DNA from: Mesorhizobium temperatum
GTDB taxonomy: Bacteria > Pseudomonadota > Alphaproteobacteria > Rhizobiales > Rhizobiaceae
Direction: 5' to 3'
NCBI RefSeq assembly: GCF_002284575.1
Contig: NZ_NPKJ01000060.1
Location: forward strand, 234,515 to 298,514
DNA length: 64,000 nt
Under the pieces are notes generated by a model. The model was not told where the DNA came from. It was given only the letters and a program-made list of their open reading frames with translations, and made no database searches. Position numbers and translations under genes: made by a program. Positions 25,303 through 32,923 of this stretch are shown piece after piece. Position 1 is the stretch's first letter. Every line of letters begins with the position of its first letter.

Positions 25303-25389
25303 TCACATCGCTCCGATCCAGATCGCCATGGAAATGAGAAACGTGCTCATGCACACCAGTGACACGACATCCTGAACAAGACCGGTCAT
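25303..25389 (-). CDS. SOS-controlled small membrane protein, 28 residues
   Basis: This tiny frame encodes about five polar N-terminal residues (MTGLVQD), then one hydrophobic helix (VVSLVCMSTFLISMAIWIGA), so it should be a single-pass inner-membrane peptide. Support for expression is unusually good. AGGAG stands six bases before the ATG, and a promoter with TTGACA-N17-CAAAAT lies just upstream, covered by three GAAC half-sites. In size and control it is like SidA of Caulobacter, a LexA-regulated membrane peptide that blocks division. Sequence homology to SidA is not claimed; function as a division inhibitor is inference. Confidence 0.65.
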   Translation of the reverse strand: MTGLVQDVVSLVCMSTFLISMAIWIGAM

Positions 25390-25411
25390 AACTCTCTCCT
25401 GTTTTCAGTAT

Positions 25412-25446
25412 GTTCGTATTTTGTTCTAATTTTGTTCGAATGTCAA
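25412..25446 (-). promoter_or_regulatory. LexA-type operator array and promoter
   Basis: On the plus strand three GTTC half-sites stand at 25412, 25423 and 25434, each separated by exactly 7 bases. This gives two overlapping copies of the alphaproteobacterial LexA box GTTC-N7-GTTC. On the minus strand the array coincides with a promoter: TTGACA at 25446-25441, 17-base spacer, CAAAAT at 25423-25418. LexA bound here would occlude RNA polymerase and release the small gene after DNA damage. Confidence 0.8.
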
Positions 25447-25447
25447 C

Positions 25448-25727
25448 GACCGCAATCAGAGTGTGTCGCGAAATCCGGGCGCTCAGTTCGGCAGGGTTAA
25501 GGAAGGGTTGAGAACGGATTTCGCTGTGACGAAAAATGCAGCCAGACGCTGGCGATCAGCCCGTTAGGTGTATCGAGACTCAGGTCAGGCCGAACCGGAG
25601 TCGAAGACGGGCGCGAAGCGACCAGACTGGGTGGGTTCCGAGAACCGGAACGGAGCGTACTGTAGGTATGTGAGTACCGGAAGCGCAGGTATCAGCCGTT
25701 CGCAGGCCGGCTGAATATCGATATACC
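25448..25727. other. Gene-free stretch with several hairpins, downstream of lolD
   Basis: I find no gene in these 280 bases. The right part (about 25620-25727) can form several hairpins: GTTCCGAGAACCGGAAC, GTACTG...GAGTAC and TCAGCCG-ttcgcaggc-CGGCTGA. The last is nested in GGTAT...ATACC-like ends. No T-run follows, so it is not a standard terminator. It may be the structured 3' end of the long nuo-lol transcript or a repeat. Confidence 0.4.
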
Positions 25728-26411
25728 TTAGAGCGGAACAACCTTGCCGTCGGCCAGCGTGACGCGACGGTCCATGCGCGAGGCAAGCTCGTGATTGTGG
25801 GTGGCGATCAGCGCCGCCAGCCCCGATTGCCGGACCAGCGCCGCCAGTGCCTCGAACACATAGGAGGCGGTGACCGGATCGAGGTTGCCGGTCGGCTCGT
25901 CGGCAAGCAGCACCAGCGGCGCATTGGCGACGGCGCGCGCGATGGCGACGCGCTGCTGCTCGCCGCCGGACAGTTCGGACGGCCGGTGCTGCGCCCGCTT
26001 GCCGATCTGCATGTAGTCGAGCAGTTGCGCCGAACGCTCGGCAGCCTCCTTGCGCGTCAGCCCTTTTATCAGCTGCGGCATCATGATGTTTTCCAGTGCC
26101 GTGAACTCCGGCAGCAGGTGATGGAACTGATAGACGAAGCCGACATCGTTGCGGCGGATCGCCGTGCGCTCGTCGTCGGAAAGCCGCCCGCAGGCGCGGC
26201 CTGCCAGAATCACGTCGCCGGCGTCGGGCCGCTCCAGCAGTCCGGCGGTGTGCAACAATGTCGATTTGCCGGTACCCGAAGGCGCCACCAGCGCCACGAT
26301 CTCGCCGCGCTTCAGCGAAAAATCGGCGCCGTTGAGGATGGTCAGCTTGCGCGGACCCTGGACATAGTGCCGCTCGACGCTCTTCAGCTCGATAATGGCC
26401 TCGGCCATCAT
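25728..26411 (-). CDS. lolD: Lipoprotein-releasing ABC transporter ATPase LolD
   Basis: This 227-residue ATPase has Walker A APSGTGKST near 42-50, the LolD-type YQFHHLLPEF segment (Q-loop), signature LSGGEQQRVAIARA and Walker B VLLADEPTGNLD. It energises extraction of lipoproteins from the inner membrane for outer-membrane sorting. The start at ATG 26411 overlaps the stop of the permease gene (ATGA) and is followed by a second ATG. It is the last gene of the leftward run. Confidence 0.94.
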   Translation of the reverse strand: MMAEAIIELKSVERHYVQGPRKLTILNGADFSLKRGEIVALVAPSGTGKSTLLHTAGLLERPDAGDVILAGRACGRLSDDERTAIRRNDVGFVYQFHHLLPEFTALENIMMPQLIKGLTRKEAAERSAQLLDYMQIGKRAQHRPSELSGGEQQRVAIARAVANAPLVLLADEPTGNLDPVTASYVFEALAALVRQSGLAALIATHNHELASRMDRRVTLADGKVVPL

Positions 26412-27694
26412 TCGTACCTCAGCGCTTCGACCGGATCGAGCCTGGCCGCGCGCCATGCCGGAAACAGCGTCGCCAGGAACGACAGCACCAGAGCCATCAG
26501 GATCACCGAGATCGTCTCGCTGGCGTCCATGCGGGCAGGCAGCTGGCTCAGGAAATAGAGCTCGGGATTGAACAGCCTCTCGCCGGCCAGCCAGGAGAAG
26601 AACTGGCGGATTCGCTCGACGTTCAGGCAGATTACAACGCCCAGCAGCACCCCGGCGATGGTGCCCACCACGCCGATCGCCGCGCCCGTCATCAGGAAGA
26701 TGCGCAGGATCGCGCCGCGCGTGGCGCCCATGGTGCGCAGGATGGCGATGTCGTGGCCCTTGTCCTTCACCAGCATGATCAGGCCCGAGATGATGTTGAG
26801 CGCCGCCACCAGCACGATCAGCGTCAGGATCATGAACATGACATTGCGCTCCACTTGCAGCGCATCAAAGAAAGTCCTGTTGCGTTCTCGCCAGTCGACC
26901 ATGGTGATCGGCCGCTGCGACGCCTCCTCGACCTTCGGCTTCAGCGCATCGACATTGTCGGGATTGTCGACATAGATCTCGATCGCCTGAGCCCGGCCAT
27001 CCATGTTGAAATAGAGCTGCGCTTCCGAAAACGGCATGTAGACGATGGAGCTGTCATATTCTGACATGCCGACCTCGAAGATCGCCGTGACCGGATAGCC
27101 TTTCATGCGCGGTGTGGTGCCGAGCGGCGTCACATCGCCGTCGGGCGCGATAAGCGTGATGGTGTCGCCGAGCACAAGACCGAGATTGTCGGCCATGCGG
27201 CTGCCGATGGCGACGCCCTCGCCTGTGTCGAAGCCGGCAATCGAGCCCTGCTTGATATTGTTGGCGACGATTGAAATCTTGCCCAAATCCTCGCCGCGGA
27301 TGCCGCGCACCAGCGCCCCTGACCCGCCGCCGACATTGCCTTGCGCCAGCACCTGCCCGTCGATCAGCGGAATGGCGTATTGGACGCCGGGCACGCCGTT
27401 GATGCGGCCGGCGACCTGCGCATAGTCCTCCAGCGGCATGTCGAGCGGCTGCACGATCAGATGGCCGTTGACGCCGAGGATGCGCGTCAGGAGCTCGGCG
27501 CGAAACCCGTTCATGACAGCCATCACGACGATCAGCGTGGCGACGCCCAGCATGATGCCGAGGAAGGAGATCGACGCGATGACGGAGATCACCGTCTCCT
27601 TGCGGCGCGAGCGCAGATAGCGCCACGCGACCATGCGTTCGAACACGGAAAAAGGTCCGGCGGCCGGGGGGTTCGCTACTGCCACTTCGCTCAT
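26408..27694 (-). CDS. lolC: Lipoprotein-releasing ABC transporter permease (LolC/LolE/LolF type)
   Basis: This 428-residue protein has one N-terminal transmembrane helix, a large periplasmic domain (about 60-280) and three C-terminal helices of the FtsX type. LRTMGATRGAILRIFL marks the coupling helix region. Only one such permease gene is present with lolD, so it probably works as a homodimer, as proposed for LolF in alphaproteobacteria. It is coupled by ATGA overlap to proS upstream and lolD downstream. Confidence 0.92.
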   Translation of the reverse strand: MSEVAVANPPAAGPFSVFERMVAWRYLRSRRKETVISVIASISFLGIMLGVATLIVVMAVMNGFRAELLTRILGVNGHLIVQPLDMPLEDYAQVAGRINGVPGVQYAIPLIDGQVLAQGNVGGGSGALVRGIRGEDLGKISIVANNIKQGSIAGFDTGEGVAIGSRMADNLGLVLGDTITLIAPDGDVTPLGTTPRMKGYPVTAIFEVGMSEYDSSIVYMPFSEAQLYFNMDGRAQAIEIYVDNPDNVDALKPKVEEASQRPITMVDWRERNRTFFDALQVERNVMFMILTLIVLVAALNIISGLIMLVKDKGHDIAILRTMGATRGAILRIFLMTGAAIGVVGTIAGVLLGVVICLNVERIRQFFSWLAGERLFNPELYFLSQLPARMDASETISVILMALVLSFLATLFPAWRAARLDPVEALRYE

Positions 27695-29019
27695 GCGGCA
27701 AAACCGAAGCGTTTCTTCACGTCCTCGATCGGCAGCGTCTCACGCTCGCCGGTCCTGCGATTCTTGATCTCGACCTCGCCGGCGGCCACGCCGCGCGGCC
27801 CGACGATCACCTGCCACGGCAGGCCGATCAGGTCGGCGGTGGCGAACTTGCCGCCTGGCCGCTGGTCGGTGTCGTCGTAAAGCACGTCCTTGCCGACGGC
27901 GACAAGCGCCGCATGGAGTTCGTCGCAGACGCGGTCGCAGTCGGCGTCGCCGGCTTTCATGTTGATCAGGCCGATGTCGAAAGGCGCCACCGCCTCCGGC
28001 CAGATGATGCCGTTGTCGTCATGGCTGGCCTCGATGATCGCCGCGACCAGCCGCGTCGGGCCGATGCCGTAGGAACCCCCGGAAACAAAATGATCCTTGC
28101 CGTCGGGCCCGGTCACCTTGGCGCCCATCGGTTTCGAATATTTGTCGCCGAAATGGAAGATGTGACCGACCTCGATGCCGCGCGCCGAGACCCGTTCGCT
28201 TGTCGCAACCTTCTCCCACGCCGCCTCGTCGTGCATCTCGTCGGTGGCGGCATAGGGCGTCGTCCATTTCTTGACGATGTCGCCGATCTCGGCATCGTTG
28301 GAGAAGTCCGTGTCCGCCCCCGGCACATCAAGCGCGAGATAATCGCGATGGCAATAGACCTGGCTCTCGCCGGTGTCGGCCAGGATAATGAATTCGTGGC
28401 TGAGGTCGCCGCCGATCGGCCCGGTGTCGGCACGCATCGGGATTGCCTGCAGTCCCATGCGCGTGAACGTCCTGAGATAGGACACGAACATCCTGTTATA
28501 GGCCGCCTTGGCGCCTTCGAAATCGAGATCGAAGGAATAGGCGTCCTTCATCAGGAACTCGCGCGAGCGCATGACGCCGAAGCGCGGCCGCACCTCGTCG
28601 CGGAATTTCCACTGGATGTGATAGAGATTGAGCGGCAGATCCTTGTAGGACTTCACATAGGCGCGGAAAATCTCGGTGACCACCTCCTCGTTGGTCGGTC
28701 CGTAGAGCATATCCCGGTCCTGCCGGTCCTTGATGCGGAGCATCTCCTTGCCATAGTCGTCATAGCGGCCGCTTTCGCGCCACAGCTCGGCGGACTGGAT
28801 GGTCGGCATCAGGATCTCGAGCGCGCCGGCCCGGTCCTGCTCCTCGCGAATGATCCGGCAGACCTTGTCCAGCACCCTTTTGCCGAGCGGCAGCCAGGAA
28901 AAACTGCCTTGCCCCTGCTGGCGGATCATGCCGGCGCGTAGCATCAGCCGGTGCGAGACGATTTCGGCCTCGCGCGGATTTTCTTTGAGGATAGGCAGGA
29001 AATAGCGCGACAAACGCAT
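27691..29019 (-). CDS. proS: Prolyl-tRNA synthetase (short, alphaproteobacterial type)
   Basis: This 442-residue class II synthetase charges tRNA-Pro. It starts MRLSRYFLPILKENP, and motif 2 is WKFRDEVRPR near 140-150. The C-terminal anticodon-binding domain (about 350-442) contains DDTDQRPGGKFATADLIG. The length shows that the INS editing domain of the E. coli enzyme is absent, as usual in alphaproteobacteria. The frame is open further upstream but homology begins at ATG 29019. Its stop overlaps the lolC/E start. Confidence 0.95.
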   Translation of the reverse strand: MRLSRYFLPILKENPREAEIVSHRLMLRAGMIRQQGQGSFSWLPLGKRVLDKVCRIIREEQDRAGALEILMPTIQSAELWRESGRYDDYGKEMLRIKDRQDRDMLYGPTNEEVVTEIFRAYVKSYKDLPLNLYHIQWKFRDEVRPRFGVMRSREFLMKDAYSFDLDFEGAKAAYNRMFVSYLRTFTRMGLQAIPMRADTGPIGGDLSHEFIILADTGESQVYCHRDYLALDVPGADTDFSNDAEIGDIVKKWTTPYAATDEMHDEAAWEKVATSERVSARGIEVGHIFHFGDKYSKPMGAKVTGPDGKDHFVSGGSYGIGPTRLVAAIIEASHDDNGIIWPEAVAPFDIGLINMKAGDADCDRVCDELHAALVAVGKDVLYDDTDQRPGGKFATADLIGLPWQVIVGPRGVAAGEVEIKNRRTGERETLPIEDVKKRFGFAA

Positions 29020-29278
29020 GGACTGGTCCGTGAGAGAGAGGATTGCCGCACCGGAATCGGCGCAGCGCAGGCTTGCTTGCCCCGGCTTCATAGCCATTTC
29101 ATGACGGAATGGAAACCCGCCCCTCGGGATGCCCAAAGGGTCCGCAGTGCCTCATCCGCCTTGCTGGTCGTTTCGCAAGCAACGCCTGCCATACTATTGT
29201 GCACTGCAGCACGAGATTGCTTATTTCCAGGCAAAATTCTGCGTGACATTTTCACCCGCCTTGGTCTAATGTGCCCCG

Positions 29279-29427
29279 ATAACCGAGAGGGCGGAAAGAA
29301 ATCTGCTCTCCTACGCGGTCAAAGTCTTGGGAGGATGCGATCTAGGCGCGGTTACTCGCTGCCGCCGGACACCGGAAACAGATCGGACGCGTTTAAATTG
29401 CAAGGCCTCGTGCCTTGCATTTTTTTT
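29279..29427 (+). ncRNA. Candidate intergenic small RNA
   Basis: In the 513-base gap upstream of proS a plus-strand signal set runs against both flanking genes. A weak promoter (GTGACA at 29243-29248, CTAATG at 29266-29271, 17-base spacer) is followed by about 150 bases without a credible reading frame and a strong terminator at 29399-29427. Local stems such as CCGGACACCGG are visible. I do not recognise a known RNA family. The rest of the gap (29020-29242 and 29428-29532) shows nothing definite. Confidence 0.4.
29399..29427 (+). terminator. Strong Rho-independent terminator, plus strand
   Basis: A perfect 8-bp stem TGCAAGGC / GCCTTGCA with a 5-base loop is followed by eight T. On the plus strand no protein gene ends here, which is the main argument for a small RNA upstream of it. 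Confidence 0.8.
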
Positions 29428-29532
29428 GTGCAATCATCTGGTTAGCACGACAAATTGCCAAACCACTTTACCTAACGTCAGCACAGCGGGTTCGAGCTCG
29501 AATGCAAGATGTGGACAGCCGTGCCCGGCGGT

Positions 29533-29817
29533 CTAATTTTCGGGTCTCTGGCTGAAATCCGGCATGATGTGCGGGATGTCGTCGATGCCGAGGCCGAGCC
29601 CCCTCGTAATGCCATAGAAGATGCCAAGAAGAACCATCGTGACGATCGTCGTCCGCAGCACGGCGCGCAGCATATGCGGTCCGCGCGGCGCGCTGGGTAC
29701 CGTGCCCAGCGTCACGTCCTCATCCTCGTCCTGCGTCCTCAGACTGAACGGCAGGATGGCGAACAGCACCACCCACCATGTGATGAAGAACAGGGCGAGA
29801 AACGAAACCCAGCTCAT
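29533..29817 (-). CDS. DUF1467 family membrane protein
   Basis: This 94-residue protein has two transmembrane helices (about 4-24 and 56-76) joined by an acidic loop (RTQDEDEDV). The N-terminus WVSFLALFFITWWVVLFAI is typical of DUF1467, a family of unknown function usually encoded next to methylmalonyl-CoA epimerase in rhizobia, as here. The start overlaps the mce stop by ATGA. It is likely co-transcribed with birA, rnj and mce. Confidence 0.88.
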   Translation of the reverse strand: MSWVSFLALFFITWWVVLFAILPFSLRTQDEDEDVTLGTVPSAPRGPHMLRAVLRTTIVTMVLLGIFYGITRGLGLGIDDIPHIMPDFSQRPEN

Positions 29818-30218
29818 GCTTGCTCCAGTTCGACCAGCGTGCCGAAGAAATCCTTGGGATGCAGGAACAGCACCGGCTTGCCATGCGCGCCGATCTTCGG
29901 GTCGGCGTCGCCAAGGACGCGGGCGCCGCTGGCCTTGAGGTGATCACGCGCGGCAAGAATGTCGTCGACCTCGTAGCAGACATGATGCATGCCGCCCGAG
30001 GGGTTCTTCTCGAGGAATGCCGCGATCGGCGAATCCTCGCCGAGCGGCTCCAGCAATTCGATCTTGGTGTTGCCGACATCGACGAACACCACCGTCACGC
30101 CATGCTCCGGCAGCGCCTGCGGCGCGCTCACCCGAGCGCCGAGCGTATCGCGATAGGCCGCTGTCGCCGCGGCCAGATCCGGCACGGCAAGCGCGACATG
30201 GTTCAGGCGTCCGAGCAT
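29814..30218 (-). CDS. mce: Methylmalonyl-CoA epimerase
   Basis: This 134-residue VOC-fold enzyme interconverts (R)- and (S)-methylmalonyl-CoA in propionate catabolism. The metal-binding His of LNHVALAVPDL, the Glu of KIELLEPLGEDSPI and MHHVCYEVDDI are all present, as is the terminal Glu in GTLVELEQ. The enzyme feeds the B12-dependent methylmalonyl-CoA mutase, a link to the cobalamin genes of the window. It lies downstream of rnj across a tandem-repeat spacer. Confidence 0.92.
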   Translation of the reverse strand: MLGRLNHVALAVPDLAAATAAYRDTLGARVSAPQALPEHGVTVVFVDVGNTKIELLEPLGEDSPIAAFLEKNPSGGMHHVCYEVDDILAARDHLKASGARVLGDADPKIGAHGKPVLFLHPKDFFGTLVELEQA

Positions 30219-30230
30219 AGGTTTTCCTCA

Positions 30231-30346
30231 GGGCAGTAAGGCAATAGGGCAGTATGGGAGTAGGGAAAAACTACTTTCTCCCCTACTGCCGTACTGCCCT
30301 ACTCCCCTACTCCCCTACTCCCCTACTCCCCTACTCCCCTATTCCC
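30231..30346. repeat. Short tandem repeat (CTACTCCC units) with opposing arm
   Basis: At 30298-30340 the octamer CTACTCCC is repeated about six times without interruption, after CTACTGCC variants. The left side (30231-30266) carries complementary GGGCAGTA / GGGAGTAGGG segments, so the whole can fold into a long hairpin with an A/T-rich loop. It fills the rnj-mce spacer. Confidence 0.8.
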
Positions 30347-32017
30347 TTACCTTGTGACGAACACTGTCACCAGCGGCTTCTTGCCCCAGGCTTCATTGGC
30401 GGCGCCGCGGACGGCGCGGCGCACTGCCTCCTGCACGAGGTCGAGATCTCTTCGGCGCTGACGGGGGATGGAGTCCACGGCGCCGATTGCCGCATCGATC
30501 ATCAGGTCTTCCAGGCTCTCGCCGCGGGCGTCGGCCTCGGCGACGCCGATGGCGACCAGATCGGGATCGCCGGCGAGCTCATACTTGTCGTCGAGCACGA
30601 CATTGACCGCGACATGGCCGGCAAAGGACAGCTTGCGCCGGTCGCGAATGCCCATCGCCTGGTCGGTGCCGATCAGCCTGCCGTCCTTGTAGATACGGCC
30701 GAACGGTACCTGGTCGATGATCGTCGCCGCACCTGGATAGAGCCGCAGCATGTCGCCGTCGCGGACCTGCGCCACCTGGCCGATGCCCGACACCGACATC
30801 AGCGACCCCTGCGCCACCAGATGCGCCGCCTCGCCATGCACCGGCACGCCGATCTGCGGGCGCACCCATTGATACATCTTGCGCAATTCGCTGCGGCGCG
30901 GATGGCCGGAGACGTGCACCAGGGCATCGCCGTCCTCGATGATCTTGATGCCGAGATCGATCAGGCGGTTCTTGATCTCGAGGATACCCTTCTCGTTGCC
31001 GGGAATGGTGCGCGAGGAAAACACCACCGTGTCGCCTGCTGTCAGCGACACCGATTTCATCTCCTCGCGCGACAGTTTTGCCAAGGCCGCAAGCGGCTCG
31101 CCCTGGCTGCCGGTGCAGATGATGACGAGGTTTTCGCGCGGGATGAACCCAAAATCCTCCTCGGCGATGAATTCGGGCAGCCCATCCATATAGCCGAGCT
31201 CGCCGGCAACATCGATGACGCGCTTCAGCGAGCGGCCGAGCACCAGGCACTGACGGCTGGCATCGCGTGCCGCCTTGGCAATGGAGACGATGCGCCCGAC
31301 ATTGGAGGAAAAAGTGGTGACCGCGACACGGCCCTTGGCGCTCTGGATGACGCCCTTGAGGCCCTCGCCCACCGCCACTTCCGACGGCGACTCCCCTTCC
31401 CGCAGCGCATTTGTGGAATCGCAGATCAGCGCCAGCACGCCGTTGTCGCCATAGGCGCGGAAGCGGGCCTCGTCGGTCATCGGCCCGATCGTCGGCGCCG
31501 GATCGATCTTCCAGTCGCCGGTGTGGATGACGGTGCCGGCCGGCGAGGTGATCGCCAGCGACATCGGTTCGGGGATCGAATGCGCGACCGGGATGGCTTC
31601 GATCTCGAACGGGCCGACGCTGAATTTTTCGCCGGCGCGGTAGATCGTCACCGGGATTTTCGGTGCACCTTGCTCGCCCTGCCGCTTGGCTTCCAGCAAT
31701 CCAGAGCCGAACGGCGTCATCCAGACCGGCGCCTTGAGCTTCGGCCATGTGTCGAGCAGCGCGCCGTAATGGTCCTCATGCGCGTGCGTGATGACGATGC
31801 CGCGCAGGTTGGCGATGTTCTCCTCGATGAATCGCGTGTCGGGCAGCACCAGGTCGACGCCAGGCAGGCTGGCATCGGGAAAGGTGACACCGACGTCGAC
31901 GACGATCCATTCGCGCGCATTGGCCGGGCCGTAGCCATAGAGGGCGAAGTTCATGCCGATCTCGCCGACGCCGCCGAGCGGCACGAAGACGAGTTCGGCG
32001 TTTTCCGCTGTCGCCAT
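30347..32017 (-). CDS. rnj: Ribonuclease J
   Basis: This 556-residue metallo-beta-lactamase/beta-CASP nuclease has the Zn-binding motif THAHEDHYGAL near 77-87, a beta-CASP core with SSNVGRI and SGHPRRSEL, and a C-terminal domain. RNase J acts in 5'-3' mRNA and rRNA processing. ATG 32017 is preceded by GGAAAG. It lies between birA and mce in the leftward run, flanked on both sides by short tandem repeats. Confidence 0.93.
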   Translation of the reverse strand: MATAENAELVFVPLGGVGEIGMNFALYGYGPANAREWIVVDVGVTFPDASLPGVDLVLPDTRFIEENIANLRGIVITHAHEDHYGALLDTWPKLKAPVWMTPFGSGLLEAKRQGEQGAPKIPVTIYRAGEKFSVGPFEIEAIPVAHSIPEPMSLAITSPAGTVIHTGDWKIDPAPTIGPMTDEARFRAYGDNGVLALICDSTNALREGESPSEVAVGEGLKGVIQSAKGRVAVTTFSSNVGRIVSIAKAARDASRQCLVLGRSLKRVIDVAGELGYMDGLPEFIAEEDFGFIPRENLVIICTGSQGEPLAALAKLSREEMKSVSLTAGDTVVFSSRTIPGNEKGILEIKNRLIDLGIKIIEDGDALVHVSGHPRRSELRKMYQWVRPQIGVPVHGEAAHLVAQGSLMSVSGIGQVAQVRDGDMLRLYPGAATIIDQVPFGRIYKDGRLIGTDQAMGIRDRRKLSFAGHVAVNVVLDDKYELAGDPDLVAIGVAEADARGESLEDLMIDAAIGAVDSIPRQRRRDLDLVQEAVRRAVRGAANEAWGKKPLVTVFVTR

Positions 32018-32033
32018 GATCTTTCCTTTCCTG

Positions 32034-32110
32034 GCCGGTCAAAGCCAAGCCCTTCAAAACGGGGCCCGTCAAACCCGGTCCGTCAAATCTGGGCCCGTCA
32101 AACCTGGGCC
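32034..32110. repeat. Imperfect 15-base tandem repeat at the birA-rnj junction
   Basis: About five imperfect copies of a 14-16-base unit of the form GTCAAAnCnnGGnCC fill the spacer, including GTCAAACCCGGTCC, GTCAAATCTGGGCCC and GTCAAACCTGGGCC. The last copy contains the birA stop codon (TGA at 32100-32098 on the minus strand), so repeat expansion could change the C-terminus of BirA. Confidence 0.75.
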
Positions 32111-32919
32111 GACGCGACCGCACCAAAATGTACGTCGCCGGCGGCGATCGTCAGAACCGAACCCTCATCGTCGCGGATCACGAAACGGCAGTCCTCGTCA
32201 ATGGTCTCGAACGTGCCGCGCACCACATTACCGTCAATTCTGACAGCAACCTGCCCGCCAAGCCCTGCCGCGCGCGCCAGCCAGCGCCGCCTGACGGCGG
32301 ACAGCCCGCGCCCATCATTCCACAGCCGCACATTCTCGCTCCAGGCATCCGACAGCGCCAGAAACAACGTCTCGGCATCGCAAGCAGCGCCCAGCGCCCT
32401 GAGCGATGTCGCCGGATAAGGCAAATCTTTGGGATAAGCCACAACATTGACACCGATGCCCACCGCAACCGCGAAGCGATCGCCTTCGAGTATCGCCGAT
32501 TCCAGCAGGATGCCGGCAAGCTTGGCGCCGGAGGCGAGCACATCGTTTGGCCATTTCAGCTCGAAACGGTTTCTTCCATCGCTGCCGCCGTCGAGGCCGA
32601 TTGCGACCCGGCCCTTCGGCACGACGGCGTCGAGCGCATCGGCCAGCGCCAGGCCGGCGACGAAGCCGAGCGTCGCAGCCAGGCGAAGCTCGGCGTTGGT
32701 GACCACCAGCAGCGTCGCCGCCAGATTGCCCTCGGGCGTCGCCCAGACCCGGCCGCGTCGGCCACGCCCGCTTTCCTGTTTTTTTGAAACGACCCAGAGC
32801 TTGCCCGGATCCCCCGCCCGCGCATGGTCCAGCGCCAGCGCATTGGTGGAACCGACCGTATCATGTGCCTCGAGCCGGAACCCTTCCGAGGCCGCTGTTG
32901 GAGCCAGCCGAAATGCCAT
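32098..32919 (-). CDS. birA: Biotin--[acetyl-CoA-carboxylase] ligase
   Basis: This 273-residue protein has the biotinyl-AMP motif GRGRRGRVW near 60-68, FELKWPNDV and KLAGILLES. The C-terminal SH3-like domain is VRGTFETIDEDCRFVIRDDEG. No N-terminal helix-turn-helix is present, so it is a class I ligase without repressor function. ATG 32919 is chosen because it lies just after the nuoN stop; an in-frame codon 36 bases upstream would overlap nuoN. It biotinylates acyl-CoA carboxylases, including propionyl-CoA carboxylase, upstream of the mce reaction. Confidence 0.9.
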   Translation of the reverse strand: MAFRLAPTAASEGFRLEAHDTVGSTNALALDHARAGDPGKLWVVSKKQESGRGRRGRVWATPEGNLAATLLVVTNAELRLAATLGFVAGLALADALDAVVPKGRVAIGLDGGSDGRNRFELKWPNDVLASGAKLAGILLESAILEGDRFAVAVGIGVNVVAYPKDLPYPATSLRALGAACDAETLFLALSDAWSENVRLWNDGRGLSAVRRRWLARAAGLGGQVAVRIDGNVVRGTFETIDEDCRFVIRDDEGSVLTIAAGDVHFGAVASAQV

Positions 32920-32923
32920 CCCG

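Noticed and set aside
30290..30346. CRISPR array at the CTACTCCC repeats
   Set aside because: Units are 8 bases and contiguous without spacers, and no cas genes are present; it is a simple tandem repeat.
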